This document shows, piece after piece, positions 1-9,166 of a stretch of 39,017 nt of DNA. Source of the stretch: Gammaproteobacteria bacterium. Lineage in GTDB: Bacteria; Pseudomonadota; Gammaproteobacteria; Thiohalobacterales; Thiohalobacteraceae. Position 1 is the stretch's first letter. Each line of letters opens with the position of its first letter. A model generated the notes under the pieces. The model worked only from the letters and a program-made list of their open reading frames with translations, ran no database searches and was not told the origin of the DNA. The stretch is from positions 1 to 39,017 of the forward strand of contig JACREG010000061.1 of the NCBI GenBank assembly GCA_016218375.1, written 5' to 3'. The translations under genes and the position numbers were made by a program.

Positions 1-35
1 TACGTGCCGGTCTATTCCATTAACGAAAGACATTG

Positions 36-2150
36 GTGGATACACACACCGGTGTTGTAAATCCAGCCATTTCCGGAGCGACCTTGGATAATACACACTC
101 GCGCAGACCCATCCTGATCGGCCTCGCCGTGCTGTTGGCAGTCATTCTCGGTGGAGTGAGGCTGATCTTCTCCTATCTCGATTTGGAGCACGAACGCGAT
201 CTCGGCGACTGGCGCATCCGTCTCGGGCTGATCGCCGACGACCGCGCCGCCGGCATCGAACACTGGCTGACGCGCGAATTCGCCAACCTGGGCGAACTGG
301 CCAACAACGCCTCGCTGCAACTCTACCTGAGCCAGCTTTCCACCCAGACGGATACCCCCGCGGACGTCGAACCCGCGCAGCTCGGCTATCTGCGCAACCT
401 CATCAACGCCGCGGCCGAACGCGGCGGCTACCGCGCCCTCGGCGAAGCCGAACCGCTGGTGCGCGCCAACCTGCCTACGGTCGGCTATCGTGGCCTGGCT
501 CTGCTGGATCGCGACGGTCGCGTGGTGGTTGCCACGCCAGGCATGCCGGCGCTGGATGCGGAAGACCGCGCGCTCGCCCAACGCGTGATCGGCACCGGCC
601 AACCGGCCTTGCGCGACCTGCGCGTTTCCGCACAGGGCCAGGCCACGCTCGGCTTCATCGTGCCGATTGCCGCTGTTCAAGGCATGCAGGACACCGCCGG
701 TCAGTCGCGTGTCGGTGTATTACTAGGTATCAAACCGGCGGCGACGGAGTTGTATCCGCTGCTGGCCAACCGTGGCGGCCTGACCGAGCACGACGAAACC
801 GTGTTGGTACGCGCCGAGGGCGACATGGTGGTCTATCTCTCACCCTTGGCCGACGGCAGCGCGCCGACCCAACGCAAGCTGGCGCTCAACACCCCCGATC
901 TGGATGCCGCGCACGCGCTCCGCGCACCGGGCGAATTCGCCCAGCATCGGGACTATCGCGGCGTTTCCGTCTTGATGACCAGCCGCCCGCTGACCGGCGC
1001 GCCCTGGTTATTGATTCAAAAGACCGATGCGCGTGAGGCCTTGAAGGAAGCCAATGACCATCGGCGTTTTCTGCTGACCGCCTTTCTGCTCACGCTGTTC
1101 TTCATCGGCGCCAGTCTGATCGCCGCCTGGCGTCACGGCAGCAGTGTGCGCGCGCAGGCGATGACGGCGCGCTTGCAGGAAAAAACGCGTCTGCTCGAAG
1201 GCCAGACACGCCTGCTGCACGGCGTGACTAACACGTTGTCGGATTATCTGTTCCTGCTCGATGCCGGCCATCGTCTGTTGTTCGCCAACCGTGCCTTCGA
1301 GGCGGCCATCGGCGTCCCGCAGGCCGATCCGTTCGGCAAAACTCTGGCCAGTATCTTTGGACCGGACACGGCGCAGCGCATGGAACTCTGCATCCGCAAT
1401 TCGACCGGGCCGACCAGCCAACCCGAAAGCCTCACGCTCAACGACCGCGCAGGTCTGTTCCAATGCACCGCGCTACCGTTGCCCAATCCCGCCGGCAGCG
1501 GGCATGCCATCCTGGTCGTGCTGCACGATGTCACCGCCTTGCACGAATCCGAACGCAAACGCGCCAACCTGCTGCGCCAGTTGATCGCCGCGCTGATGCG
1601 CGCCGTGGACAAACACGATCCGCATTCCGCCAATCACTCCTCGCGCACCGCCGCGGTCGCCGTCGCCATCGGCCGCGAACTGCAATTGCCGGCCAGCGAT
1701 CTCCAGGCGCTGGATCTGGCCGCGAACCTGGCGAACGTCGGCAAAATTTTTATCCCCAAAGAAATCCTCACCAAGTCCGGCGCGCTGTCGGATGCGGAGC
1801 AGGACATGCTGAAACAGCATGTACAGTACGCGCTGGATATCCTGTCCAGTTTGGAATTCGAGGGTCCGGTGGTCGCCACCGTCGCGCAGAAACAGGAACT
1901 CATGGACGGCAGCGGCTATCCGCACGGCCTGCGCGGCGATGCGATCCTGCTAACCGCGCGCATCCTGGCGGTCGCCAACGCCTTCGTCGCGCTAGTCAGT
2001 CCGCGCGCTTACCGCGATGCCGTGCCGATCGCGCAGGCGTTGGATCAGTTGTTGGCGGAATCGAAGGACAAATACGACCGGCACGTGGTCGCTGCGCTGT
2101 TCCACATCGCCGAGAACCGCGGCGATCTCGCCGACTTCACGGGTAATTAA
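36..2150 (+). CDS. Membrane sensor with PAS domain and degenerate HD-GYP domain
   Basis: About 704 residues. A first membrane segment lies near residues 27-48, followed by a roughly 300-residue extracytoplasmic region (Cache-like by layout) and a second membrane segment near 345-366. A PAS-like domain follows (about 400-500), then an HD-GYP-type domain (about 525-690). HD-GYP proteins normally hydrolyse cyclic di-GMP. Here the metal-binding HD is replaced (ANVGK instead of HDxGK, near residue 567) and HHE has become KQE (near 620), although the DGxGYP motif and an upstream NHSSR histidine survive. Catalysis is therefore doubtful, and a binding or scaffold role is an inference. The start is uncertain: TTG at 33 or GTG at 36. 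An AAAGA at 26-30 fits GTG at 36 better. The gene is convergent with msrQ. Confidence 0.8.
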   Translation: MDTHTGVVNPAISGATLDNTHSRRPILIGLAVLLAVILGGVRLIFSYLDLEHERDLGDWRIRLGLIADDRAAGIEHWLTREFANLGELANNASLQLYLSQLSTQTDTPADVEPAQLGYLRNLINAAAERGGYRALGEAEPLVRANLPTVGYRGLALLDRDGRVVVATPGMPALDAEDRALAQRVIGTGQPALRDLRVSAQGQATLGFIVPIAAVQGMQDTAGQSRVGVLLGIKPAATELYPLLANRGGLTEHDETVLVRAEGDMVVYLSPLADGSAPTQRKLALNTPDLDAAHALRAPGEFAQHRDYRGVSVLMTSRPLTGAPWLLIQKTDAREALKEANDHRRFLLTAFLLTLFFIGASLIAAWRHGSSVRAQAMTARLQEKTRLLEGQTRLLHGVTNTLSDYLFLLDAGHRLLFANRAFEAAIGVPQADPFGKTLASIFGPDTAQRMELCIRNSTGPTSQPESLTLNDRAGLFQCTALPLPNPAGSGHAILVVLHDVTALHESERKRANLLRQLIAALMRAVDKHDPHSANHSSRTAAVAVAIGRELQLPASDLQALDLAANLANVGKIFIPKEILTKSGALSDAEQDMLKQHVQYALDILSSLEFEGPVVATVAQKQELMDGSGYPHGLRGDAILLTARILAVANAFVALVSPRAYRDAVPIAQALDQLLAESKDKYDRHVVAALFHIAENRGDLADFTGN

Positions 2151-2156
2151 GAACGG

Positions 2157-2765
2157 TTACGGGGACAGATTCGAAATCTGTCCCCGGTTTGACCCGCGCA
2201 GCGACACCGGCTTCCAACGCAACAGCATCAGCACCACAAACAGCAGCGCATAAACGAACGGCGTGCGCACATCCGCTTTCACCAACCACCAGAAATGCAG
2301 CACGCCCAACGCGGGGACGACATACGCCAACCGGTGCAGCCGCGTCCAGTTGCGTCCGAGCCGGCGCATCATGGCATTGGTCGACGTCGCCGCCAGCGGC
2401 ACCAACAACACAAAGCCCAGCATGCCGACAGTGATGAACGGCCGCTTGAGAATGTCCCGCCCGATCTCGCCCCAGTCGAAGAACTGGTCCAGCCAGAGAT
2501 AGGTGCTCAGATGCACGCAGACATAGAAGAAAGCGAACAGCCCCAGCATGCGGCGGATACGGATCGGCCAGATCCAACGCGTGGCCTTGCGCAGCGGCGT
2601 CATGCACAGCGTTATCAAGAGCCAGCGCAACGTCCATTCACCGGTCTCGCGCGTCAGCGCCTCGATGGGATTGGCGCCGAGCCGATCCGCGAGCAAGGCG
2701 AACACCAGCCATGCCAGCGGCAATAGACACAACACGAAAACGGTCGGTTTTATCCAGGGTTTCAT
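2157..2765 (-). CDS. msrQ: Heme-binding membrane subunit MsrQ
   Basis: 202 residues with about six hydrophobic segments. It matches the MsrQ/YedZ family (ferric-reductase-like transmembrane fold): conserved histidines occur in the FAFFYVCVHLSTYLW, RLHRLAYVVP and LHFWW segments and are the expected heme b ligands. MsrQ passes electrons from the quinone pool or cytoplasmic reductases to periplasmic MsrP. It starts 3 nt after the msrP stop codon, so the two are one transcription unit. The C-terminal dozen residues (RGSNRGQISNLSP) are encoded by the GGGGACAGATT palindrome, so the natural C-terminus was probably extended by insertion of that repeat. Confidence 0.93.
   Translation of the reverse strand: MKPWIKPTVFVLCLLPLAWLVFALLADRLGANPIEALTRETGEWTLRWLLITLCMTPLRKATRWIWPIRIRRMLGLFAFFYVCVHLSTYLWLDQFFDWGEIGRDILKRPFITVGMLGFVLLVPLAATSTNAMMRRLGRNWTRLHRLAYVVPALGVLHFWWLVKADVRTPFVYALLFVVLMLLRWKPVSLRGSNRGQISNLSP
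2160..2186. repeat. Perfect 12-bp inverted repeat (GGGGACAGATT family)
   Basis: The two arms, CGGGGACAGATT and its complement, flank a 3-nt loop. The element sits between two convergent genes and runs into the 3' end of msrQ, supplying its last few codons. It could act as a bidirectional terminator. Short palindromes with GGGGACAG ends resemble REP-type elements mobilised in trans by RAYT transposases; that link is inference, since no transposase is in the window. Confidence 0.75.
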
Positions 2766-2768
2766 GTT

Positions 2769-3713
2769 TCAAAAATTCTTGCGCAGATCCATGCCCGCGT
2801 ACAGCGACGCCACCTGTTCGGCATAGCCGTTGAACATGAGCGTCTTGCGCTTGAGGAATTCGCCGATACGCCGTTCGCTACGCTGACTCCAACGCGGATG
2901 ATCGACCTCGGGATTCACGTTGGAATAGAAGCCGTATTCATCCGGCGCCGCGCGCGTCCAACTGCTGAGCGGCTGCTGTTCGACGAAGCGGATCTTCACG
3001 ATGGACTTGATGCTCTTGAAGCCGTATTTCCACGGCACCACCAAACGGATCGGCGCACCGTTCTGTTTCGGCAAGGCCGCGCCATATAGACCCACCGCCA
3101 TCAGCGTCAGCGGATGCATCGCCTCGTCCATGCGCAGGCCTTCGACATACGGCCAGTGCAACACCGACCGGCGCTGACCCGGCATCCGCTCGGGATCGCG
3201 CAAGGTTTCGAACTCGACATACTTGGCATTACCGGTGGGTTCGAAGCGTTTGATCAGATCGGCGAGCGGAAACCCGATCCACGGAATCACCATCGACCAG
3301 CCTTCCACGCAACGCAGGCGGTAGATGCGTTCTTCAAGGGCATGCGGCTTGAGAATATCTTCGAGCGTGTAGGTGCCGGGCTTGGCGCATTCGCCCTCGA
3401 CCGTCACCGACCAAGGCGACGTGCGCAGCGTATGCGCATTGGCGGCCGGGTCTTCCTTGCCGGTGCCGAATTCGTAGAAATTGTTGTAGCCGGTGACATC
3501 CTTGTATTCAGTCTGGCTCTCGTCGACGCTAAAAGCGCTGCGCGTCAGCCCCGTGAAAGGCGTGACCGTGGCCTGTGCGAACGGCGCCTCGCCCAGCAAC
3601 GCCGCACCCGACAGCGCCAGTCCCGCCTGCATGAACCGGCGCCGCTCGCGGTAGACCGACTCCGGCGTGATTTCCGATGGATCGATGTCGGACGGCGTGC
3701 GGATCAGTGTCAT
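2769..3713 (-). CDS. msrP: Protein-methionine-sulfoxide reductase catalytic subunit MsrP
   Basis: 314 residues. MsrP (YedY) is a periplasmic molybdopterin enzyme of the sulfite oxidase fold that reduces methionine sulfoxide in oxidised envelope proteins. The Tat signal is visible ([17 protein letters not shown], from residue 24). The molybdenum-ligand cysteine is Cys135 in RLRCVEGW. The start is fixed by GGAGGAA eight bases upstream of the ATG; an open frame running further upstream lacks protein-like content and was left out. It is followed at once by msrQ, and the upstream neighbour 85 nt away is a histidine kinase gene on the same strand. This resembles E. coli, where msrPQ is controlled by the HprRS (YedWV) system. 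Confidence 0.95.
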   Translation of the reverse strand: MTLIRTPSDIDPSEITPESVYRERRRFMQAGLALSGAALLGEAPFAQATVTPFTGLTRSAFSVDESQTEYKDVTGYNNFYEFGTGKEDPAANAHTLRTSPWSVTVEGECAKPGTYTLEDILKPHALEERIYRLRCVEGWSMVIPWIGFPLADLIKRFEPTGNAKYVEFETLRDPERMPGQRRSVLHWPYVEGLRMDEAMHPLTLMAVGLYGAALPKQNGAPIRLVVPWKYGFKSIKSIVKIRFVEQQPLSSWTRAAPDEYGFYSNVNPEVDHPRWSQRSERRIGEFLKRKTLMFNGYAEQVASLYAGMDLRKNF

Positions 3714-3798
3714 GACGGTGTTCCTCCGAAGTGTGGACGTATACTGTGACAAACCTTTCGCCCCGGGTGTTCCCGGCAGGCAAACGCGTCGAGCGAAC

Positions 3799-5325
3799 TC
3801 ACAAGGAAACTGCCGACGATAGGGCAACGGCGTCCTCGTGCCGCAGCCGGTCGCCATCCGCTTGCCACGTCGAGAGACGGAAGCGGAATAGCGCCCCCTG
3901 ACCCGGACGGCTGACGACCTCGATGGCCTCGCCATGGAGATGCATGATGCGCTGCGCAATGGCCAAGCCGAGACCCGCATGATACCCGCTGCGTGCCTGC
4001 CCGCCGCCCCGATAGAAGCGGCTGAAAATATGTGGCATATCCTCCGGTGCGATGCCGTCGCCATCGTCGCGTATGCCGATCTCCACGTTCGTATCCTGCC
4101 GTCGCAGCAGCAGCACGATTTCGCCACCTTGGCCGGTGTGGCGTAGCGCATTGCCGATGAAATTCTCCAGCACGCGTTCGATCAGACCGATGTCCGCGAT
4201 CACCAACGGCAGCGGCTCACCGCATTCCATCGCCAGACGCACACCGCGCTCCGCCGCGGCGAGCTGAAATTTCAGCACGACATCCTGTACCAGTTCGGCC
4301 ACTGAAAACGGCTCGGGCCGGAGGTGTATCTCGCGCGCGTCCAGCTTGGCCAGTTCGAACAGTTCGCCGACCAGCCGGGTCAGACTGCGGCTGTGCGCCA
4401 GCGCGATATCGAGATATTGCACGCGGATTTCCGAACTGAGATCCGCCGCATCGATCTTCAAGGTTTCGATATATCCCTGGAGCGCGGCCAACGGCGTGCG
4501 CAGATCGTGCGAAACATTGGCGACCAGTTCGCGCCGCACCTCGTCCTGCCGCTTCAAGTCCTCAAGCTGAGTGCGTATGCGCTCGGCCATGTGATTGTAG
4601 TGCCGGCCCAACCGATCGATCTCGTCGGCCTTCCCGCGGCGTTCGTCTATCGGCATGTAGTCGTCGAAACCGCTGTCGCAAAAGCGGTTCATCAATTCGC
4701 TGAGACGTTGCAGACGCCGGGTCAATGCCCGCGCCAGCAGCAAGCCCACTCCCAGCCCGACGCCGAGACTCGCCAACACCGCGGCGCCGGACAACCGCGC
4801 AAGCACGTCGTTCTGAAACAACCGTTCGATCCGGTCGTACTCCTCGCCGCGCAGCACAACATACAGATAGCCGGGCGCCCTGCCGGCCGACGGCAGCGGT
4901 GCCGCGGAAAACACCTTGCGCCGATCATGACTGCGCGGATCGTCGCCCAGCAATGGGAAACCGTGTCCGGAAAGAAACTCACGTACCGGCTCAAGATCGA
5001 CGTGTCTGCGTTTGACATCGCCGGGATCTGCGGAATAGGAGACGATGCGGCCGTTCGCATCGAGCAGATAGATCTCGATGCTCGGATTGACGAGCATGTA
5101 ATGATGAAAGGTCTCCCGCAGTGCCGCCTCGTCCAGGCGGCCGCCGTTGACGAGGTTGCGATCGAGAATGAGATTCCGCGCCAGATCCCGATTGAGGTTT
5201 TGCAGGAAGACCTGCTGATAGTGCCGGGACAGCGAGGTGCTGAGCAGAATATACAGCAGACCGATGCCCATGAGCAGGGCACCGAGTGTAATGGCCAGTT
5301 TGGAAAACAGCGTGCGCGGGATCAT
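3799..5325 (-). CDS. Sensor histidine kinase
   Basis: 508 residues. The order is: membrane segment near 10-32; a periplasmic sensor region of about 140 residues; a second membrane segment around 175-200; HAMP; HisKA with the phospho-acceptor in [12 protein letters not shown]; and HATPase_c with an N box ([10 protein letters not shown]), G1 (DDGDGI) and G2 (GLGLAIA). It autophosphorylates and passes phosphate to the response regulator encoded immediately upstream. Its ATG overlaps the regulator stop as ATGA (5322-5325), which implies translational coupling. The next gene downstream is msrP, so the signal may be envelope oxidative stress; this is inferred from position only. The periplasmic region has no cysteine and few methionines. 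Confidence 0.92.
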   Translation of the reverse strand: MIPRTLFSKLAITLGALLMGIGLLYILLSTSLSRHYQQVFLQNLNRDLARNLILDRNLVNGGRLDEAALRETFHHYMLVNPSIEIYLLDANGRIVSYSADPGDVKRRHVDLEPVREFLSGHGFPLLGDDPRSHDRRKVFSAAPLPSAGRAPGYLYVVLRGEEYDRIERLFQNDVLARLSGAAVLASLGVGLGVGLLLARALTRRLQRLSELMNRFCDSGFDDYMPIDERRGKADEIDRLGRHYNHMAERIRTQLEDLKRQDEVRRELVANVSHDLRTPLAALQGYIETLKIDAADLSSEIRVQYLDIALAHSRSLTRLVGELFELAKLDAREIHLRPEPFSVAELVQDVVLKFQLAAAERGVRLAMECGEPLPLVIADIGLIERVLENFIGNALRHTGQGGEIVLLLRRQDTNVEIGIRDDGDGIAPEDMPHIFSRFYRGGGQARSGYHAGLGLAIAQRIMHLHGEAIEVVSRPGQGALFRFRLSTWQADGDRLRHEDAVALSSAVSL

Positions 5326-6080
5326 GGTATGCGTTCGCAGAAACGGTAGCCCACGCCCCACACGGTGAGGATGTATTGCGGGTCATTGGGATTGCGCTCG
5401 ATCTTGGCACGCAAGCGATTGATATGGGAATTCACCGTGTGCTCGTAGCCCTCATGCTGATAGCCCCACACCCGTTCCAGCAACTCGAGCCGCGAATAGA
5501 CCCGGCCGGGATGCCGCGCGAAATACACCAGCAGATCGAACTCGCGCGCCGTCAAGGCGATATCGCGGGCGTCGACAGAGACACGATGTTTGTCGATCTC
5601 GATGAGCAGCTCGCCGCAACGGATACGCGTTGCACCGTCGCCGCTCGGCGCGCGCAGGGCGGCGCTGCGCCGGAACTGCGCCTTGATGCGGGCCTTCAAT
5701 TCCGGAATACTGAACGGCTTGGTCAGATAGTCGTCGGCGCCGACCTCCAGCCCCAACACGCGATCGATCTCGGAGGATTTCGAGGTCAACATGAGGATCG
5801 GGACGTAATGCGACTGGGCACGCACCCAACGACAAACATCGAGCCCGTCCAGACCCGGCAGCATCAGATCGAGAACGATCAAATCATAATCCCGCTGCTT
5901 GAACATCTGCGTGGCCTGCTGTCCGTCCCCGACGATGTCCGCGTCGCAACCGAGCGCACGCGCATGAAACGCCACCAGCCGCGCGATATCCGCGTTGTCT
6001 TCGACGATCAGCAGATTGAGCGGCATGGGACTCCCGTACAGATGCGACCGCAACTCGTGTTCAAGACCGGGTTCTGCCAT
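5322..6080 (-). CDS. OmpR-family response regulator
   Basis: 252 residues. The N-terminal receiver domain has the acidic pair in LLIVEDN, the phospho-acceptor Asp in LIVLDLMLPG and the conserved Lys in YLTKPF. The C-terminal winged-helix DNA-binding domain ends in the family-typical HINRLRAKIERNPNDPQYILTVWGVGYRF region (read in two parts). Two starts are possible. ATG at 6080 has GGGAG seven bases upstream. ATG at 6026, directly before the receiver fold, has GGGAG about four bases upstream and gives the usual family N-terminus. It forms an operon with the kinase (ATGA overlap). Target genes probably include msrPQ, by position. Confidence 0.92.
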   Translation of the reverse strand: MAEPGLEHELRSHLYGSPMPLNLLIVEDNADIARLVAFHARALGCDADIVGDGQQATQMFKQRDYDLIVLDLMLPGLDGLDVCRWVRAQSHYVPILMLTSKSSEIDRVLGLEVGADDYLTKPFSIPELKARIKAQFRRSAALRAPSGDGATRIRCGELLIEIDKHRVSVDARDIALTAREFDLLVYFARHPGRVYSRLELLERVWGYQHEGYEHTVNSHINRLRAKIERNPNDPQYILTVWGVGYRFCERIP

Positions 6081-6235
6081 GGTTCATCTCCCGCGGAGAT
6101 ATCCTTGCCGCAATGAACGGCGGCGTGCTTCGATGACCTCGAGAACACGCCTGTATGCCATGGCGCGGCCAGCCTAACGTCTCGCTGTCACGCCCTCTTC
6201 ACGGATCGATCACAAGTTCATCACGAACGCCGCGA

Positions 6236-6769
6236 TCAACCTTCGTTCAGCAGTTTCTCGATCAAACGCTCCATGCTGCCGGCCCGGCCGTCATAGGCAT
6301 GCGTCTCGCCGACGAATCGACCCGCAATCCTTCCGTGCCGGTCGACGATATAAAACGCTGGCCAGTAACGGTTCCCCAGAGCCGTCCAATACCGAAGCCC
6401 GTTGTCCAACATGACCGGCCAGCCGATGCCATGCTCCTCGACGGCCACCGCCACCGCCGACCGGGAGCGTTCCCACGGAAATTCCGGGCTGTGCACAGCG
6501 ACGATTTCGAATCCACGCAGGCGATATTTCGCGCGCACGGAGCTGAGCCAGGGCAGCGACCGCTGGCAATTGCCGCAGCCGTAAGTCCAGACATTGAGCA
6601 GCACGACCTTCCCTTCCAGAGCCGGCCAATCGAGCGGCGCCGAGTTGATCCAGACATCCGGGTGAGGGTCGAGCGCTGGCGCGTGCCCGGCCGCGAAGGT
6701 CTCCACGGCAGACAACCGCGACGTCGTCGCCGACAGGAGGATTGCAAACAAGGTATTGATAATCCGCAT
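6236..6769 (-). CDS. Thioredoxin-like (TlpA/DipZ-type) exported protein
   Basis: 177 residues. A short hydrophobic N-terminus (about residues 4-21) suggests a signal peptide or anchor. The redox-active pair is Cys65 and Cys68 in WTYGCGNCQRSLPWL, a context typical of the TlpA-like and DipZ C-terminal thioredoxin domains rather than of cytosolic thioredoxin (WCGPC). The cis-proline region is visible in RYWPAFYIVDRHG. It would act as a periplasmic thiol reductant or oxidant. It is encoded 155 nt upstream of the two-component system and msrPQ on the same strand, so a shared role in repairing oxidised envelope proteins is possible but inferred. The start has AGAGG about six bases upstream. Confidence 0.85.
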   Translation of the reverse strand: MRIINTLFAILLSATTSRLSAVETFAAGHAPALDPHPDVWINSAPLDWPALEGKVVLLNVWTYGCGNCQRSLPWLSSVRAKYRLRGFEIVAVHSPEFPWERSRSAVAVAVEEHGIGWPVMLDNGLRYWTALGNRYWPAFYIVDRHGRIAGRFVGETHAYDGRAGSMERLIEKLLNEG

Positions 6770-7052
6770 ATCTGACCTCTTTCACGCGAAGGCATGCCAC
6801 GCCGGGGATGGACGCGACTGGAGATTGGTCGGCGCCGACACGGGTTCCTGACAACTTTCGTTCCCAAACATCGCTCCGGAGGTCGCTCGCAAAACGGTGT
6901 CAGGACCGCGCGTCGTCATCGACTAACCGTGGACGGCGTTGCCACCACAGCAACCCAACGTCATGGCCCGCGGTTCTCAGCACCCTCTCTGCCGAGTGGA
7001 ATCCACGGAACCGCCATGGAGATTCACAGATATGCCAACCAAGGAGTAGCCG

Positions 7053-7733
7053 ATGTTTCAACCCCTGATTCTCGTTTCCCATCACCTCTGCCCCTATGTG
7101 CAGCGCGCCGCCATTCTGCTGGCCGAGAAGCGCGTTCCGTCCGAGCGCCGCTACGTCGATCTCGCCAGTCCGCCCGATTGGTTCTTAGCCATATCGCCAC
7201 TGCGCAAGGTACCCGTGCTGCTGGTCGACGATCGGCCGATCTTCGAATCGGCGGTCATTTGCGAGTATCTGGACGAGACCATCGGACCGCGTCTGCATCC
7301 GGCCGACCCACTGGAACGTGCGCGGCATCGCAGTTGGATGGAATTCGGGTCCGCCGTGCTGGACAACATCTGGCGTTTCTACACAGCAGACGATGCGCGC
7401 ACTCTGCGACACCACATCGACGACCTGACGGACAGGATGTCGCAGTTGGAATCCGAACTCGGGAGCGGTCCCTATTTTGCGGGCGCGCAGTTCAGCATCG
7501 TGGATGCCGTGTTCGGGCCGATCTTCCGCTATTTCGATGTGTTCGACACTGTCGCCGATTTCGGCGTGTTCCGGCATACGCCCAAGGTCCGGGCCTGGCG
7601 GCAGAATCTCGGTGAGCGGGATTCCGTGCGCGACGCCGTCGATGCGCATTATCCGGAACGGTTGCGTGAATTTCTGTTGCAAAGAAACTCGGCGCTGGCC
7701 GAACGCATGCGCCGGATGCAGGCCGTGACGTGA
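7053..7733 (+). CDS. Glutathione S-transferase family protein
   Basis: 226 residues with the two-domain GST layout. An N-terminal thioredoxin-like domain (about 1-80) has the motif SHHLCPYVQRA, the conserved cis-proline in KVPVLLVDD and the glutathione-gamma-glutamyl-binding motif ESAVICEYLDE. An all-helical C-terminal domain follows (about 90-210). The N-terminal CPY motif suggests an omega/beta-like, thiol-transferase type. The substrate is unknown. The start is supported by AAGGAG seven bases upstream. The 283-nt gap before it, divergent from the thioredoxin-like gene, shows no further gene. Confidence 0.88.
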   Translation: MFQPLILVSHHLCPYVQRAAILLAEKRVPSERRYVDLASPPDWFLAISPLRKVPVLLVDDRPIFESAVICEYLDETIGPRLHPADPLERARHRSWMEFGSAVLDNIWRFYTADDARTLRHHIDDLTDRMSQLESELGSGPYFAGAQFSIVDAVFGPIFRYFDVFDTVADFGVFRHTPKVRAWRQNLGERDSVRDAVDAHYPERLREFLLQRNSALAERMRRMQAVT

Positions 7734-7739
7734 AGCGCG

Positions 7740-7771
7740 ACGTCCGGGGCCGTGGGTTCGACCCCGGACGT
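7740..7771. terminator. Bidirectional hairpin between convergent genes
   Basis: Two perfect 10-bp arms (ACGTCCGGGG and its complement) enclose a 12-nt loop in the 45-nt gap between the convergent GST and lactonase genes. No U-tract follows on either strand, so termination is likely but not certain. Confidence 0.5.
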
Positions 7772-7778
7772 TGCTTCC

Positions 7779-8894
7779 TCAGCGTGCCGCCAGACCGTTG
7801 GTCCCGTCCGGCAGACTCACGCCCGACAGCGCCTGCAAACTGCCGTCGGCCTCGACCCGAAACGCACCGACCGTATCGCTGCCGGCATTCAGCGTGTACA
7901 GATAACGGCTGTTGTTGGACATGGCCATGTCGATCGGCGTGCTGCCGGCGCCGGTCACGCCGCTGCGGCCGTCCGGATTCAGCAGGGACAAACGACCGTC
8001 GCGCCCAATCGCATAACCGGCCAACGAACCCGAGCCGGCATTGGTGGTGTAGGCATAGCGTCCGTTGCCGGTAATCACCACCCAACAGGCCGCGGTCTCG
8101 GTGGTCGGCACCGCCGCGCTGATCGGCTGCAAGCCGCCGTCTTCCGTCACCGTGTACGAGCTCACCGAACTGGCCTCGAAGGCACCGCCGGCGGCCTCGG
8201 ACACCAGTAGCCGGCCGCGCCGATCGAAGGCGAAGCCGAACGGCGTCTGACCGACCGAGGCATGCACGGACGGCCCTGTCGCCAACCCATCCTCGCCCAC
8301 CACGTAGATGTCGATGCGGTTGGTGGCCTTTTCCGTCACCGCCAGCAGATCGCCGTCCGGACTGAAGGAGATCTGCGCGGGCCCCGTGCCGGCGCCGCTG
8401 AGCGGTCGCGTGGACGCGGGCAGCGGCGTCAGTTTACCGCGGCGATTGAGCTGATAGCCGGTGATGTTGTCGCTGCCCGCGTTCAACACATAAAGCACAT
8501 CGCGATCCGCCGTCACGCTGACCGGGCGAACGCCACCCGAATCGACCGTGTCCACCAACACCAGCCCGTTGCGCCGCACGGCGAATACGGACACTTGATT
8601 GCTGCCGGCGTTGACGGCGAACAACCAGCGGCCGTCTTTGCTCAAGACCACCGCGTTCTGATTACCGAGACCGGCTCCGGAACCCAGTCCACCCGTGGCA
8701 TATTCGCCGGCGGGGCGCAGTGAACCGTCGTCGGCACGGCTGAACGCCAGTATCTTGTTGCCGTCCACGGCATTGGACATGGTGTACACCGCACCCGCCG
8801 CGTCCTCGCTGTCATCGTCATGCGCCTGCACGGCAGGGCTCGCCAGGCACGGCAGCAGCGCCGCCCACAATACAGTACGTCGGAATATGTTCAT
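7779..8894 (-). CDS. Secreted lactonase-type seven-bladed beta-propeller protein
   Basis: 371 residues. A signal peptide ends near AVQAHDDD (about residue 24). The rest is a run of about 45-residue beta-propeller repeats with recurring phrases such as SKDGRWLFAVNAGSNQVSVF, VLNAGSDNITGYQ, YTTNAGSGSLAGY and YTLNAGSDTVGAF. This is the 6-phosphogluconolactonase-like/3-carboxymuconate cyclase-like lactonase family (Pfam Lactonase). Being exported, it is unlikely to be the cytosolic Pgl of the pentose phosphate pathway; its substrate is unknown. The start was chosen at the ATG preceding the signal peptide, with AGGA about eight bases upstream. It is transcribed alone. Confidence 0.85.
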   Translation of the reverse strand: MNIFRRTVLWAALLPCLASPAVQAHDDDSEDAAGAVYTMSNAVDGNKILAFSRADDGSLRPAGEYATGGLGSGAGLGNQNAVVLSKDGRWLFAVNAGSNQVSVFAVRRNGLVLVDTVDSGGVRPVSVTADRDVLYVLNAGSDNITGYQLNRRGKLTPLPASTRPLSGAGTGPAQISFSPDGDLLAVTEKATNRIDIYVVGEDGLATGPSVHASVGQTPFGFAFDRRGRLLVSEAAGGAFEASSVSSYTVTEDGGLQPISAAVPTTETAACWVVITGNGRYAYTTNAGSGSLAGYAIGRDGRLSLLNPDGRSGVTGAGSTPIDMAMSNNSRYLYTLNAGSDTVGAFRVEADGSLQALSGVSLPDGTNGLAAR

Positions 8895-9166
8895 TGAATT
8901 CGTCCTCGCTCGTTGTCGTCGTATGGCGGAAATCCCTAAATGCGGAAGCCGCCGGTTTCGCATATGCAACGGTCGTCATGCAGACAAGACGCCGCGTTAT
9001 GCGCAGACAATTTGTACACGACGGGACGACGGGAGTTATCACGAAAGCATAACGTTTCATTAACGCTTTCAGATCGCGCGGCACGGCCGATGGATTTTCG
9101 TTTTTCCGGCTGCTAGATTTCCCGCGCACAGACGAATTCATTGGCGACACAGGACCGAAGAGCCTT

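Noticed and set aside
1-32. Possible end of an upstream gene (frame ending in TAA at 21-23)
   Set aside because: Only six codons are visible; nothing identifies a gene.
2769-4151. Longer msrP reading frame reaching into the kinase gene
   Set aside because: The upstream part has no homology-like content; Tat signal and GGAGGAA fix the start at 3713.
6794-7615. 273-codon open frame overlapping the GST gene
   Set aside because: Arg-rich translation out of frame with the clear GST fold.
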